Origin: Victivallales bacterium
Lineage (GTDB): Bacteria; Verrucomicrobiota; Lentisphaeria; Victivallales; GWF2-38-69
NCBI GenBank assembly: GCA_021733985.1
Contig: JAIPJT010000006.1
Location: forward strand, 1 to 64,000
Direction of reading: 5' to 3'
DNA length: 64,000 bases
Under the pieces are notes generated by a model that saw nothing but the letters and a program-made list of their open reading frames with translations, was not told where the DNA came from and ran no database searches. Positions 20,901 to 28,995 of this stretch are shown here, one piece after another (position 1 is the first letter of the stretch; every line of letters starts with the position of its first letter). A program made the position numbers and the translations under genes.

Positions 20901-21244
20901 CATGCCATGCTCCTAAAGATATGAATGAAAGCATTTCACAGTCTCTTGCCGCTGCAGGCAGAGCACTTACCGTTATAACAAAGGACAAACTTACAACTAA
21001 TGCAGTTATCTCCTCTATTGATGAAAATCTATGTGCAGGATGTAAAGCATGTGTTGAAGTCTGCGCCTACAAGGCTATAGACTTTGATGAAGAAAAGAAA
21101 ATCTCAAAAGTCAACGAAGCATTGTGTAAAGGATGCGGCGCCTGTGCTGCCTCATGCAGAAGCGGTGCGGCGGATCTAAAAGGATTTACAAATGAACAGA
21201 TTTTCTCCGCAATTGATTCATTGGAAACACTATTAAATGAGTAA
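17984..21244 (+). CDS. Fusion: NuoG/HndD-type N-terminal Fe-S region, HdrA C-terminal segment, and a second complete HdrA module
   Basis: CHSSILENYGACRLCVVEL [2Fe-2S]; CILCGLCVRMCQ...CLTCGACASICP; AVPFTQAVPNMPVIDRENCIHF; MQCIGSRDESSKHGYCSSVCC; VFVCHCGINIGSVVDV; IGGGVSGMNAALNLAAQDFDVVLVEKENSLGG; IQCVGSRNDEHPYCSRVCC; C-terminal 2x[4Fe-4S]. Confidence 0.88.
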   Translation: MDTIKLTINSREYKAEKGMTILEVCKENNIYIPTLCHSSILENYGACRLCVVELDNRGRKKLVTSCTHPAWDGLTVNTDSERVLKSRKMTIELLLSRCPQEEKLQELAKFYSVKETRFIDKDENCILCGLCVRMCQGLNTNAISFINRGHEREVNTPYSTESDVCLTCGACASICPMSHFSEEKFGNNSGLTPVPKKSRYEAGLVKESNIAVPFTQAVPNMPVIDRENCIHFHNGGCGICQEVCEAEAIDYEQEDETVDIEAGAVVITGGGDVFDPDLLYKYGYTRYKDVITSLEFERILSASGPFGGEVVRLSDNKHPDKIAFMQCIGSRDESSKHGYCSSVCCMYAIKEAIIAKEHMGNNVEITIYFMDIRCYGKDFEKYYERAQNKYGIRFIRTRAYELEEKNNQLSVNYCSPDGTRQIENQDMVVLSVGFNPSSSSRQAAAKLKLAHNKNGFIKSPLYEPTKTTHEGVFTCGVINGPKDIPETVAEASAVSANINEFLSSARGTLTKTKEFPEELDIFNLVPRIGVFVCHCGINIGSVVDVKKVAEHAKTLPNVIYAEDNQYTCSQDSQERIKELVQEYNLNRVVVASCSPRTHEPLFQETIREAGLNKYLFEMANIRDQCSWVHPNEPEKATEKSIDLLTMAVNKARLLTPLKESEIDVLKSSMIIGGGVSGMNAALNLAAQDFDVVLVEKENSLGGFAKNIKYNSFGDEINPYLEELIKKVENNSKITVFKNCDIQHVDGYIGNYNTKLLDRTNNTVNEVTHGTVIITVGADEYKPKEFLYGKNKNVKTQTEFEDIIHKDEAAVKKLDNIAMIQCVGSRNDEHPYCSRVCCQEAVKNAIKIKEISPDTNVYVFYRDIRTYGLQEENYRKARKLGVVFIRFEKDNEPEASSLDNGNIAVSFREELIGKEMELVVDKLILSAGIVANANNHKLAQHFKLPLNDDGFFLEAHVKLRPVDFATEGVYLAGTCHAPKDMNESISQSLAAAGRALTVITKDKLTTNAVISSIDENLCAGCKACVEVCAYKAIDFDEEKKISKVNEALCKGCGACAASCRSGAADLKGFTNEQIFSAIDSLETLLNE

Positions 21245-21270
21245 ATTATATAAAACCGAGAAGAGATAAT

Positions 21271-21690
21271 ATGGAAAATTTTGAACCTAAAATAATGACT
21301 TTTCTCTGCAACTGGTGTTCATACGCCGGTGCAGACCTTGCAGGTGTCTCAAGATTGCAGTATCCGGCAAACACAAGAGTTATTCGCGTCCCGTGTTCAG
21401 GAAGAGTTGACCCGCTGTTCATACTCAAATGCCTGCAGGACGGTTATGACGGAGTCCTTGTATCCGGCTGCCACCCGGGTGACTGCCATTACCTTTCCGG
21501 AAACTATTTTGCACGCAGAAAATTTGCTGTTCTCAAAGCATCACTTGAATTTATAGGTGTTGAATCTGAACGAGTTCATTTTTCCTGGGTATCCGCAGGT
21601 GAAGGGGAAAAGTTTTCACAGGTAATATCCAAAGTTATTGAAAGTGTAAAAAAAATCGGCCCTGCGCAAAAGCTGGTAAAAAAGCGATAA
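21271..21690 (+). CDS. MvhD/FlxD-like iron-sulfur subunit
   Basis: FLCNWCSYAGADLAGVSRLQYPANTRVIRVPCSGRVDPLFILKCLQDGYDGVLVSGCHPGDCHYLSGNYFARRK. Confidence 0.92.
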   Translation: MENFEPKIMTFLCNWCSYAGADLAGVSRLQYPANTRVIRVPCSGRVDPLFILKCLQDGYDGVLVSGCHPGDCHYLSGNYFARRKFAVLKASLEFIGVESERVHFSWVSAGEGEKFSQVISKVIESVKKIGPAQKLVKKR

Positions 21691-21715
21691 CAATTGAAAA
21701 AAGAGAGAAAGTCCT

Positions 21716-22669
21716 GTGTCTAATTTACAAGAAAAAGTAAAAAAAATTTTTTCCGATGAAAAACTTGATTTACTTATCGGATTTGAAAAAGGTACTTTGC
21801 CATTACGTGCTGCACCTTCTTTTGTTAGAAAATCTGAAGATTTGGATAAGCTAATATTCGACATTACATGTCAGAATAACCTTGCTAAGCACCTGTTAAA
21901 TGAGATAAAACGTAACCCTGACCAAAAAATCGGAATAATAGCCAAGGGCTGTGATGCCAGAGCTATTATACATCTCATTTCTGAAAAGCAGCTGGAACGT
22001 AAAAAAATTATAATTATCGGTGTTCCCTGCTGCGGAGTAATATCACCGTTCAAATTAAAAAACGTTCTGAATGGCAGAGAAGTCACTGACTGCACTATTA
22101 ATAACGAGACAGTAATTTGTAAAGGAAAAGATTACGAAAAGGAAATTTCCCGCACTGATATTCTTTCCGGCTATTGTCTTTCATGCCAATACCCTAACGC
22201 ACCGGAATACGATTATTTTATCGGGGAACAGACTAAACCGGCCCCTCCTGAAAAACAGTTTGAGAAAGTTGACGAACTTGAGAAAATGACTCCCGACGAA
22301 AGATGGGAATATTTCAAAAAAGAATACAGTAAATGTATACGCTGTAACGCATGCAGAAATGCCTGCCCTATGTGCTTCTGTGATGAATGCTTTATTGACA
22401 GAAATAAACCGAGATGGGTAGGTAAAGGTAACGATATTAGCGACATAATGATTTACCATATTATGCGAGCTATCCATCTTGCAGGACGCTGTACATCATG
22501 CGGTGCCTGCTCCAGAGCATGTCCCATGGGAATCGATATTGAAGCCCTGAACAAGAGAGTTACCAAGGAGATAAAAGAGAGGTTCGGGTTCACTGCCGGT
22601 CTGGACTGCGAAAAAAATCCTGCTCTTGCAGATTATAAAACCGATGATAATGACGAGTTTATTATGTAA
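21716..22669 (+). CDS. FlxC-like (FrhB-related N-terminus) 4Fe-4S protein
   Basis: KGCDARAIIHLI; GVPCCGVISP; GYCLSCQYPNAPEYD; CIRCNACRNACPMCFCDECF; CTSCGACSRACPMG; GTG start. Confidence 0.75.
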   Translation: MSNLQEKVKKIFSDEKLDLLIGFEKGTLPLRAAPSFVRKSEDLDKLIFDITCQNNLAKHLLNEIKRNPDQKIGIIAKGCDARAIIHLISEKQLERKKIIIIGVPCCGVISPFKLKNVLNGREVTDCTINNETVICKGKDYEKEISRTDILSGYCLSCQYPNAPEYDYFIGEQTKPAPPEKQFEKVDELEKMTPDERWEYFKKEYSKCIRCNACRNACPMCFCDECFIDRNKPRWVGKGNDISDIMIYHIMRAIHLAGRCTSCGACSRACPMGIDIEALNKRVTKEIKERFGFTAGLDCEKNPALADYKTDDNDEFIM

Positions 22670-22825
22670 ATTTTATCATAATTCAGCGGATACCCTGTCA
22701 GCTCTTTTTCACGAACGGGCAGAATTCCGAAAACATGAATTAAACTGGGCTATTTTCGCTGAAAAAAATAATAATGAATACAACTGTGTTTATTTTAAAG
22801 AAAACAGCAACAAAGGTTTCTATTA

Positions 22826-23848
22826 ATGAGCAAGTACAAACTTAAAAAAAATAATATTGAAAACTTTTTAAATGAGCTGAGGGAAGAATATTCTGTATTT
22901 GCACCAATCGAATCAGATGGAACTGTGGCTTTCCAAAAGCTTGATGATGTAAAGCTTCCGGATATTTCTCTTAAAAGAACCGATAGACCTCCGAAAGAAA
23001 TATTTTTTCCGCATACTGAAGTTATTCTCTCGTTTGATGATAAAAACGCGGAATCCGGTGAGTACCGGGGCAAGCCTATAGCAGTATTCGGATTAAAATC
23101 CTGTGATTCTAAAAGTCTTCATATCCTTGATAATGTTTTTCTTGATTCAAGTTATACAGACACTTACTGGTATAAAAGACGTAGTAATTCTCTAATTTTC
23201 ACTATCGGCTGTAATAATCCCCTTCCGTCCTGTTTCTGCAACTGGTTTAAATGCGGTCCGTTTGATTCAACTCATTCGGACGTGGCAGTTACCGATATAG
23301 AGGATTCTTTCATTCTTGAACCGGTATCAGAACAGGGAACAGAATATCTTGCAAAGTCCAAATACCTTGAAAAGGCAGAGGAAAAGGATATAAAAAAAGC
23401 TGAAGCATTAAAGGAAAAAGCCGAATCAGATATGCCCCAGCCGCCTGACCTGAAAAAGCTAAAAGAAATACTTGACAATAATCAGAATGATAAACTTTGG
23501 GAAGAACTTGCTGCCAAATGCCTCGGTTGCGGTGTCTGTGCGTTCTCATGCCCAACATGCTACTGTTTTGATATTCAGGACGACAGCAGGCGCAATAAGG
23601 GTAAAAGAGTACGAATCTGGGATACCTGTCAGGAACCGCTTTTTACAAAAGAAGGTTCCGGACATAATCCCCGCCCTTCTCAGAAAGGCCGGACCTTGCA
23701 GCGTTTTATGCATAAATTAAGTTATATGATTGAAACTCAAAATAATTTCGGATGCGTTGGCTGCGGCAGGTGCGTTACCTTATGCCCTGTCAATATCGAT
23801 ATTCGTGATTTCATAAAAAAAGTTCTCCAAGTGAAAGGAGATAAATAA
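22826..23848 (+). CDS. FlxB / sulfite-reductase-A-like 4Fe-4S dicluster protein
   Basis: GLKSCDSKSLHILDNVF; CLGCGVCAFSCPTCYCFDIQDD; GCGRCVTLCPVNIDIRDFI. Confidence 0.8.
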   Translation: MSKYKLKKNNIENFLNELREEYSVFAPIESDGTVAFQKLDDVKLPDISLKRTDRPPKEIFFPHTEVILSFDDKNAESGEYRGKPIAVFGLKSCDSKSLHILDNVFLDSSYTDTYWYKRRSNSLIFTIGCNNPLPSCFCNWFKCGPFDSTHSDVAVTDIEDSFILEPVSEQGTEYLAKSKYLEKAEEKDIKKAEALKEKAESDMPQPPDLKKLKEILDNNQNDKLWEELAAKCLGCGVCAFSCPTCYCFDIQDDSRRNKGKRVRIWDTCQEPLFTKEGSGHNPRPSQKGRTLQRFMHKLSYMIETQNNFGCVGCGRCVTLCPVNIDIRDFIKKVLQVKGDK

Positions 23849-23849
23849 T

Positions 23850-24689
23850 ATGCAAGCCCATAATTCCTATATACCGATACCTGTAAGAGTGAAAAAAATA
23901 TATATTGAATCGGAAGATAGACTTTTAAGGACAATTGACCTTGAATTCATTAATCCGGATCAGGCTTTTGATTACAAACCCGGACAGTTCTGTCAGCTTT
24001 CTCTACTCGGCAAAGGTGAAGCTCCGTTCGGAATAGCCTCATCTCCAACTGAGAAAGGTTTTCTCCGTTTTACCGTAAACAAAATTGGCCTGGTTACTAC
24101 GGGCCTCCACATGCTTAAGGAGGGCGACGAACTGGGCATCCGCGGCCCCTTAGGTAATTATTACCCTGTAGAAGAGTTTAAAAATAAAAATGTTGTCCTT
24201 GTCGGCGGCGGGTTCGGTGTCACAACGCTCCGTTCTCTTGCTGTATATCTAAGAGATCCCGCCCATAGGGCAGATTACGGAGATATTACTTTTATCTATG
24301 GTGCCCGTAATCCCGGAGCCATGATTTACCGTAATGAGTTTGAAAAATGGGAAAATGAAGAAGATATAGATATGAATCTGACGATTGATAAACCTGTTAA
24401 AGGCTGGAATAAAAAGGTTGGATTTGTGCCCAATGTGACCAAAGAAGTAGCTCCGGGTTCAGATAATTCAGTAATAATGGTCTGCGGTCCTCCAATAATG
24501 ATAAAATTTACCCTCCCGGTACTTGCAGAACTTGGCTTTTCAAAGGATAGTATTTATACAAGTCTTGAGAGACGGATGAAATGCGGTATAGGTAAGTGCG
24601 GCAGATGCAACATCGGCTCAAAATATGTCTGCGTAGATGGTCCTGTTTTTTCATATAGGGAACTGGAAAAACTTAATTATAAATTTTAA
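23850..24689 (+). CDS. FlxA-like FAD/NAD(P)H-binding oxidoreductase subunit
   Basis: KPGQFCQLSLLGKGEAPFGIASSP; LGIRGPLGNYYP; LVGGGFGVTTLRSLA; VMVCGPPIMIKFT; SLERRMKCGIGKCGRCNIG [2Fe-2S]. Confidence 0.88.
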   Translation: MQAHNSYIPIPVRVKKIYIESEDRLLRTIDLEFINPDQAFDYKPGQFCQLSLLGKGEAPFGIASSPTEKGFLRFTVNKIGLVTTGLHMLKEGDELGIRGPLGNYYPVEEFKNKNVVLVGGGFGVTTLRSLAVYLRDPAHRADYGDITFIYGARNPGAMIYRNEFEKWENEEDIDMNLTIDKPVKGWNKKVGFVPNVTKEVAPGSDNSVIMVCGPPIMIKFTLPVLAELGFSKDSIYTSLERRMKCGIGKCGRCNIGSKYVCVDGPVFSYRELEKLNYKF

Positions 24690-24756
24690 AAATCATATTA
24701 TATCGGATTTTAAAATAAAAAAATAATAACAAATTCAATTAAAGGAGAAAGTCAGC

Positions 24757-25386
24757 ATGGCAAGAAACGAAGAACTTTTTAATGCAGTCAGCGGAGGGAA
24801 AATGGACCTCGTTCCCGAATTAGTTCAGAAAGAACTTGACGCAGGTGCAAAACCGGATGAAATTCTGCAGGACTCAATGATTGCTGCAATGAGAGAGATC
24901 GGTGAACGTTTTGAAAATGAAGAAGCTTATGTTCCAGAAATGCTTTTAGCTGCACGCGCTATGCAGGGCGGCCTGTCTGTCCTGGAACCTGCTTTGGCTG
25001 CTTCCGGCCATGAAGCCCTGGGCAAAGTAGCGATCGGTACGGTGAAAGGTGATTTGCATGACATTGGAAAAAATCTGGTTTCTACAATGCTTTCCGGAGC
25101 CGGTTACTCTGTTGAAGACCTGGGAATTAACTGTGAAGTAGACAAATTTGCGGAAGCAGCTAATAAAGGTGCTAAAGTAATTCTTTGCAGCGCACTTCTT
25201 ACAACAACTATGCCTTACATGAAAGAGGTTATAGATCATCTCAAAGAAAACAACAAAGATGTTAAAGTTATTGTAGGCGGCGCTCCTGTAAGCCAGGAAT
25301 TTGCTGATTCAATTAATGCAGACGGCTACGGTGAAGATGCTAATATGGCAGTGAAAATTGTAGATAAACTTTACAAAGCCGGCTAA
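24757..25386 (+). CDS. Corrinoid (B12-binding) methyl carrier protein, MtgC/MtmC/MttC-like
   Basis: GTVKGDLHDIGKNLVSTML is the base-off cobalamin motif DxHxxG; VILCSALLTTTMP; VGGAPV; B12-binding_2 helical N-domain. Confidence 0.92.
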   Translation: MARNEELFNAVSGGKMDLVPELVQKELDAGAKPDEILQDSMIAAMREIGERFENEEAYVPEMLLAARAMQGGLSVLEPALAASGHEALGKVAIGTVKGDLHDIGKNLVSTMLSGAGYSVEDLGINCEVDKFAEAANKGAKVILCSALLTTTMPYMKEVIDHLKENNKDVKVIVGGAPVSQEFADSINADGYGEDANMAVKIVDKLYKAG

Positions 25387-25464
25387 TAAATTTGAAAACA
25401 AAATATCGAGTATTAAGGTTATTTCATCTTATTTAATCTTGAATCAAATGGGGGAGTTTTATCA

Positions 25465-26331
25465 ATGCCTATTGAAGGATTAAAGATAATTGGAGAATCA
25501 ATAAACGATTCTGTCCCGTCTACAAATAAACTTTATAAAGAAAACAACATTGAAGGCATTAAAGACTTGGCAAAACTCCAGGAGGAAAAAGGAGCAGCTT
25601 ATATTGATGTAAATGTCGGAAGCAGGACTCCTGAATTTATGGCTCAAATGGTAAAAGAAGTTCAAAGTGTAACTTCAAAGCCACTGTCCATTGATTCTCC
25701 TGATTTTAACACGGTGAAAGCCGGTCTTGAAGCCTACGACCTCGAAAAAGCAGGAGGCAAAATTCCCGTTTTGAATTCTATTTCTCCTTTAAGGACAGAA
25801 ATGTTCGACCTCCTCAAAACTTATAATTTCATTCCTATTCTAATGGTTTCTGAAAGAAACATCAATGGAAAATCCAGCCCGAATCATACTGTAGAAGCAA
25901 CTTTTGAAACAGCAAAATATATGCATGCAGAACTCAAAAAATATGCTGACCTGCCTAATGACCAGATTATTTTTGATGTTGGTATTGCACCTATTGCCAG
26001 TGATATGGAGGGGCTAACAAAGAGAACTGTAGAATCAATAAAAAGAATAAATCAGGCGCCGAAATTTAAAGGGGTTCATATGTCTCTGGGCCTTAGTAAT
26101 TTTACAGTTATGCTGCCTTCTAAATGCAAAGACGGCACTCCTGTCAAAAGTTCACTCGAAAGCGCATTTCTGACTTTAACAGTCAAAAACGGTCTTGATA
26201 TGGTCATTGGCTCTGTTAAAAGAAAATACAGGATACTTGACGACAGTCATCCTGCCATGCAGTGTCTGAATGATGTACTTCAGAAAGACGGATTTGAAAT
26301 CCTAATGAGGGTTCAGTCGTTCTACTCCTGA
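25465..26331 (+). CDS. Methyltetrahydrofolate:corrinoid methyltransferase (MtgA-like pterin-binding domain)
   Basis: IIGESINDS; EEKGAAYIDVNVGSRTPE; KPLSIDSPDFNTVKAGLEAY; VHMSLGLSNFTVMLPSK; directly follows the corrinoid protein. Confidence 0.88.
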   Translation: MPIEGLKIIGESINDSVPSTNKLYKENNIEGIKDLAKLQEEKGAAYIDVNVGSRTPEFMAQMVKEVQSVTSKPLSIDSPDFNTVKAGLEAYDLEKAGGKIPVLNSISPLRTEMFDLLKTYNFIPILMVSERNINGKSSPNHTVEATFETAKYMHAELKKYADLPNDQIIFDVGIAPIASDMEGLTKRTVESIKRINQAPKFKGVHMSLGLSNFTVMLPSKCKDGTPVKSSLESAFLTLTVKNGLDMVIGSVKRKYRILDDSHPAMQCLNDVLQKDGFEILMRVQSFYS

Positions 26332-26346
26332 CGTTATTAAGATTCA

Positions 26347-26384
26347 AGCCGGGTACTCCAGCAAGGGGTTACCCGGCTTTTTTA
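26347..26384 (+). terminator. Rho-independent terminator
   Basis: AGCCGGGTA...TACCCGGCT stem followed by TTTTTTATTT. Confidence 0.9.
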
Positions 26385-26514
26385 TTTCTAAACAATAAAA
26401 AAAAATTGAACGGTTGCATAATAGCTTCTCATACCCTAAAATTAAAAATTACAAACCTATTTTCAGAAAAAAAAGTTTCTAAATTTGAATAAACTTTAAA
26501 GGCAGGGGGTCTTT

Positions 26515-28110
26515 ATGAGTAAGCCGGCAAGTATGAATAAAAAGAAATTAAAACATATGGAGCCTACTGGCAAACATGTGTTCAGAGCCTCAATAATTCT
26601 TTTATTTCTGATGCTTTTTGTCTCGCTTTTTTTTAAAAATGCATTCTTAGAAGGCTGTAACAAAATTTTATCCGTGTTAATATGCCAGTTAGGCTGGTTT
26701 TATCTTCTGGGAGTATTCTTTCTTGTTGTGGCGGTACTTTATATCGCCTTTTCAAGATACGGTGATATTAAGCTTGGCGGAGATGACGCTAAACCCGAGT
26801 TCAGCACTTTCTCGTGGATAGCAATGATGTTTGCTGCCGGAATGGGAGTAGGCTTAGTATTCTGGGGATGCGCACAGCCTCTCAGTTTATATTATGACCC
26901 CGCACCTTATCTGAATGTACAGCCTCAAACACCGGATGCTTTCCTTTATTCAATAGTTATTTGTTATTTTCAATGGGGGATCCATCCCTGGTGTATATAT
27001 TCTATTCTCGGTATTCTTCTTGCTTATACACAGTTCAGAAAAGAAGAAAGAGGACTGATGAGCCGGACACTTCTTCCTATTTTCGGCAGAGGGATAATTA
27101 AAAGCTGGGTCGGAAAAGTTATTGATATCGCCACAGTACTTGCAACAATGACAGGACTTATAACCACTCTCGGGCTTACTACTCTACAGGTGAGTCGAGG
27201 TTTTAATTTTATGTTCGGACTTCCTTTAAATAATTATACCTATTTTTTCATTATCCTAATAATGACTGTCTGTTTCCTTACATCGGCAATTTCAGGAGTC
27301 AGCAAAGGCGTTAGAATTATATCAAACTTTAACTTAGTACTCTGTTTTTTACTCTTGTTCTGTGCTTTTATATTCGGCCCGACTACTGCTACTTTCAATA
27401 CAATAACTTCAGCTCTGGGTGAATATATTTCTCAAATAGTCCGGATGAGCCTGGCTATTAATGTGAATGAAATTAAGATGAACTCCTGGACCGCTAAATG
27501 GACAATTTTCATGTGGGCAACATGGATCACCTGGGCTCCGCTGGTTGCTACATTCCTTGCGCGGGTTTCAAGAGGAAGAACTATTAGAGAATTTATATCT
27601 GCTGTAGTTTTCGGACCGACACTCCTGACTTTAATATGGTTTGCCGCTTTTGGAGCCATGGCTTATGAAGTTGCACCGTTAATAGGTAAAGCAGCCGTAA
27701 GCGACCCGGCTTTGACACTCTTTATAGTTCTTAAACACTATCCTTTCGGTTTTATTCTCTCATTAATGTCTGTTATTCTTCTGATTACATTCTTTATAAC
27801 TTCAGCTGACTCTGCTGTTCTTGTTCTGAGTATACTGACATCACACGGCAAACTTAATCCTAATAACTCAAGAAAGTTTGTCTGGGGTATTCTTCTTTCG
27901 GGCCTATCATTCTGCGTAATCAGAGCCGGCGGCCTCCAATTAGTCAAAAATATTGCTATAATCGGGGCATTGCCGTTCCTCATTTTTCTCCTTATATCTG
28001 TATTCTCTCTGATAAGATTTCTGTCACGTGACAGGAGGATTATCAGAGACCGGTGGGTTAAAAGAATTCTTTTTGAAGATAAGAAGATCAGAGATTTCGA
28101 TAAATTATAA
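26515..28110 (+). CDS. BCCT family (betaine/carnitine/choline) transporter
   Basis: MMFAAGMGVGLVFWGCAQPLSLY; WGIHPWCIYSI; TWITWAPLVATFLARVSRGRTIREF; TSADSAVLVL. Confidence 0.92.
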   Translation: MSKPASMNKKKLKHMEPTGKHVFRASIILLFLMLFVSLFFKNAFLEGCNKILSVLICQLGWFYLLGVFFLVVAVLYIAFSRYGDIKLGGDDAKPEFSTFSWIAMMFAAGMGVGLVFWGCAQPLSLYYDPAPYLNVQPQTPDAFLYSIVICYFQWGIHPWCIYSILGILLAYTQFRKEERGLMSRTLLPIFGRGIIKSWVGKVIDIATVLATMTGLITTLGLTTLQVSRGFNFMFGLPLNNYTYFFIILIMTVCFLTSAISGVSKGVRIISNFNLVLCFLLLFCAFIFGPTTATFNTITSALGEYISQIVRMSLAINVNEIKMNSWTAKWTIFMWATWITWAPLVATFLARVSRGRTIREFISAVVFGPTLLTLIWFAAFGAMAYEVAPLIGKAAVSDPALTLFIVLKHYPFGFILSLMSVILLITFFITSADSAVLVLSILTSHGKLNPNNSRKFVWGILLSGLSFCVIRAGGLQLVKNIAIIGALPFLIFLLISVFSLIRFLSRDRRIIRDRWVKRILFEDKKIRDFDKL

Positions 28111-28130
28111 ACACGTCAATATATTTAACT

Positions 28131-28161
28131 GGAGGAAATCTGTCATTTCACAGATTCCTCC
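28131..28161. terminator. Hairpin between convergent genes (likely bidirectional terminator)
   Basis: GGAGGAAATCTGT / ACAGATTCCTCC arms. Confidence 0.65.
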
Positions 28162-28903
28162 TTACATATTCAAAAAGGACAACAGTGACTGCCTGAGCTA
28201 CGTTCAAGGACTCAAAATCTCCCGGCATAGGTATATTAAGAGCTGTAGTATTTTCAATATAATTTAGTCCGGAAGCTTCATTTCCGAAAATTATTGCACT
28301 TTTATTAAAAACGTCGGCTCCATTAAAACAGTTTATCCCGCCGGCCGGGTCCGTTCTATAAAATCTTTCGATCCCTCTATTAGCCCTTAAAGCTTCTAAG
28401 GCAATGTTTAAATCAATATATTCAATGAGATTTAATTTAAATTGTGCTCCAAGGGCAGAGCGAACAGTTTTTTCAGAAAAAGGATCCACAGTTCCTTTTG
28501 AATACCATATTTCTTTTATTCCTACAGCTGCCGCCGTACGCAATATTGTACCCAAATTCCCTGGATCACCTATCCTGTCTAGTACAATATAAAAACCTTG
28601 CTTACTGATATCATTAGAAATATCAGGTATTTTAACAATAAATAAAATTCCCTGTGAATTTACTGTATCTGTTAATTTTTCAAATTTACCTTCGGGCAGC
28701 ATATAAAAATCAACATCTTCGAACCCGTGTATGTCTGTCTTACTTTTTGCTACTCCAAATTTAATCAGAGTTCTGTTCTTCTGATATACTTCTTTGCATA
28801 CCCTTAAACCTTCGCATATACATAAACCGGTTTCGTTCCTTTTTTTTCTGCGGGAAAGAGAATTTATTAATTTTTCCTGTTTTCTGGTGAGAATCCTGTA
28901 CAT
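28148..28903 (-). CDS. TrmH/SpoU family RNA methyltransferase
   Basis: LDRIGDPGNLGTILRTAAAVGIKEIWYSKGTVDPFSEKTVRSALGA; IIFGNEASGLN; LNIPMPGDFESLNVAQAVTVVLFEYVRR. Confidence 0.93.
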   Translation of the reverse strand: MYRILTRKQEKLINSLSRRKKRNETGLCICEGLRVCKEVYQKNRTLIKFGVAKSKTDIHGFEDVDFYMLPEGKFEKLTDTVNSQGILFIVKIPDISNDISKQGFYIVLDRIGDPGNLGTILRTAAAVGIKEIWYSKGTVDPFSEKTVRSALGAQFKLNLIEYIDLNIALEALRANRGIERFYRTDPAGGINCFNGADVFNKSAIIFGNEASGLNYIENTTALNIPMPGDFESLNVAQAVTVVLFEYVRRNL

Positions 28904-28995
28904 TTTCTTAACTGCCCAGCCTTCTGACTCATTGCCGTAGAATTAAGAATATTTATTAATATCCCATTGACGGGATCCATTCAAAATATTAACAA

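Noticed and set aside
16087-21244. Possible [FeFe] hydrogenase (HndC/HndD-like N-termini)
   Set aside because: The NuoF and NuoG-N domains resemble hydrogenase diaphorase subunits, but the 17984-21244 product continues into HdrA modules. I see no H-cluster motif (TSCCP-type) in the window.
21716-22669. HdrB candidate because of CC and CxxC motifs (GVPCCGVISP, GYCLSCQYP)
   Set aside because: The order KGCDAR...GVPCCG...CLSCQYP matches the FrhB/FlxC-type N-terminus rather than tandem CCG domains, and ferredoxin motifs follow.
22626-22826. 66-aa ORF between the FlxC- and FlxB-like genes
   Set aside because: Overlaps the FlxC 3' end in another frame; no start-site or domain evidence.
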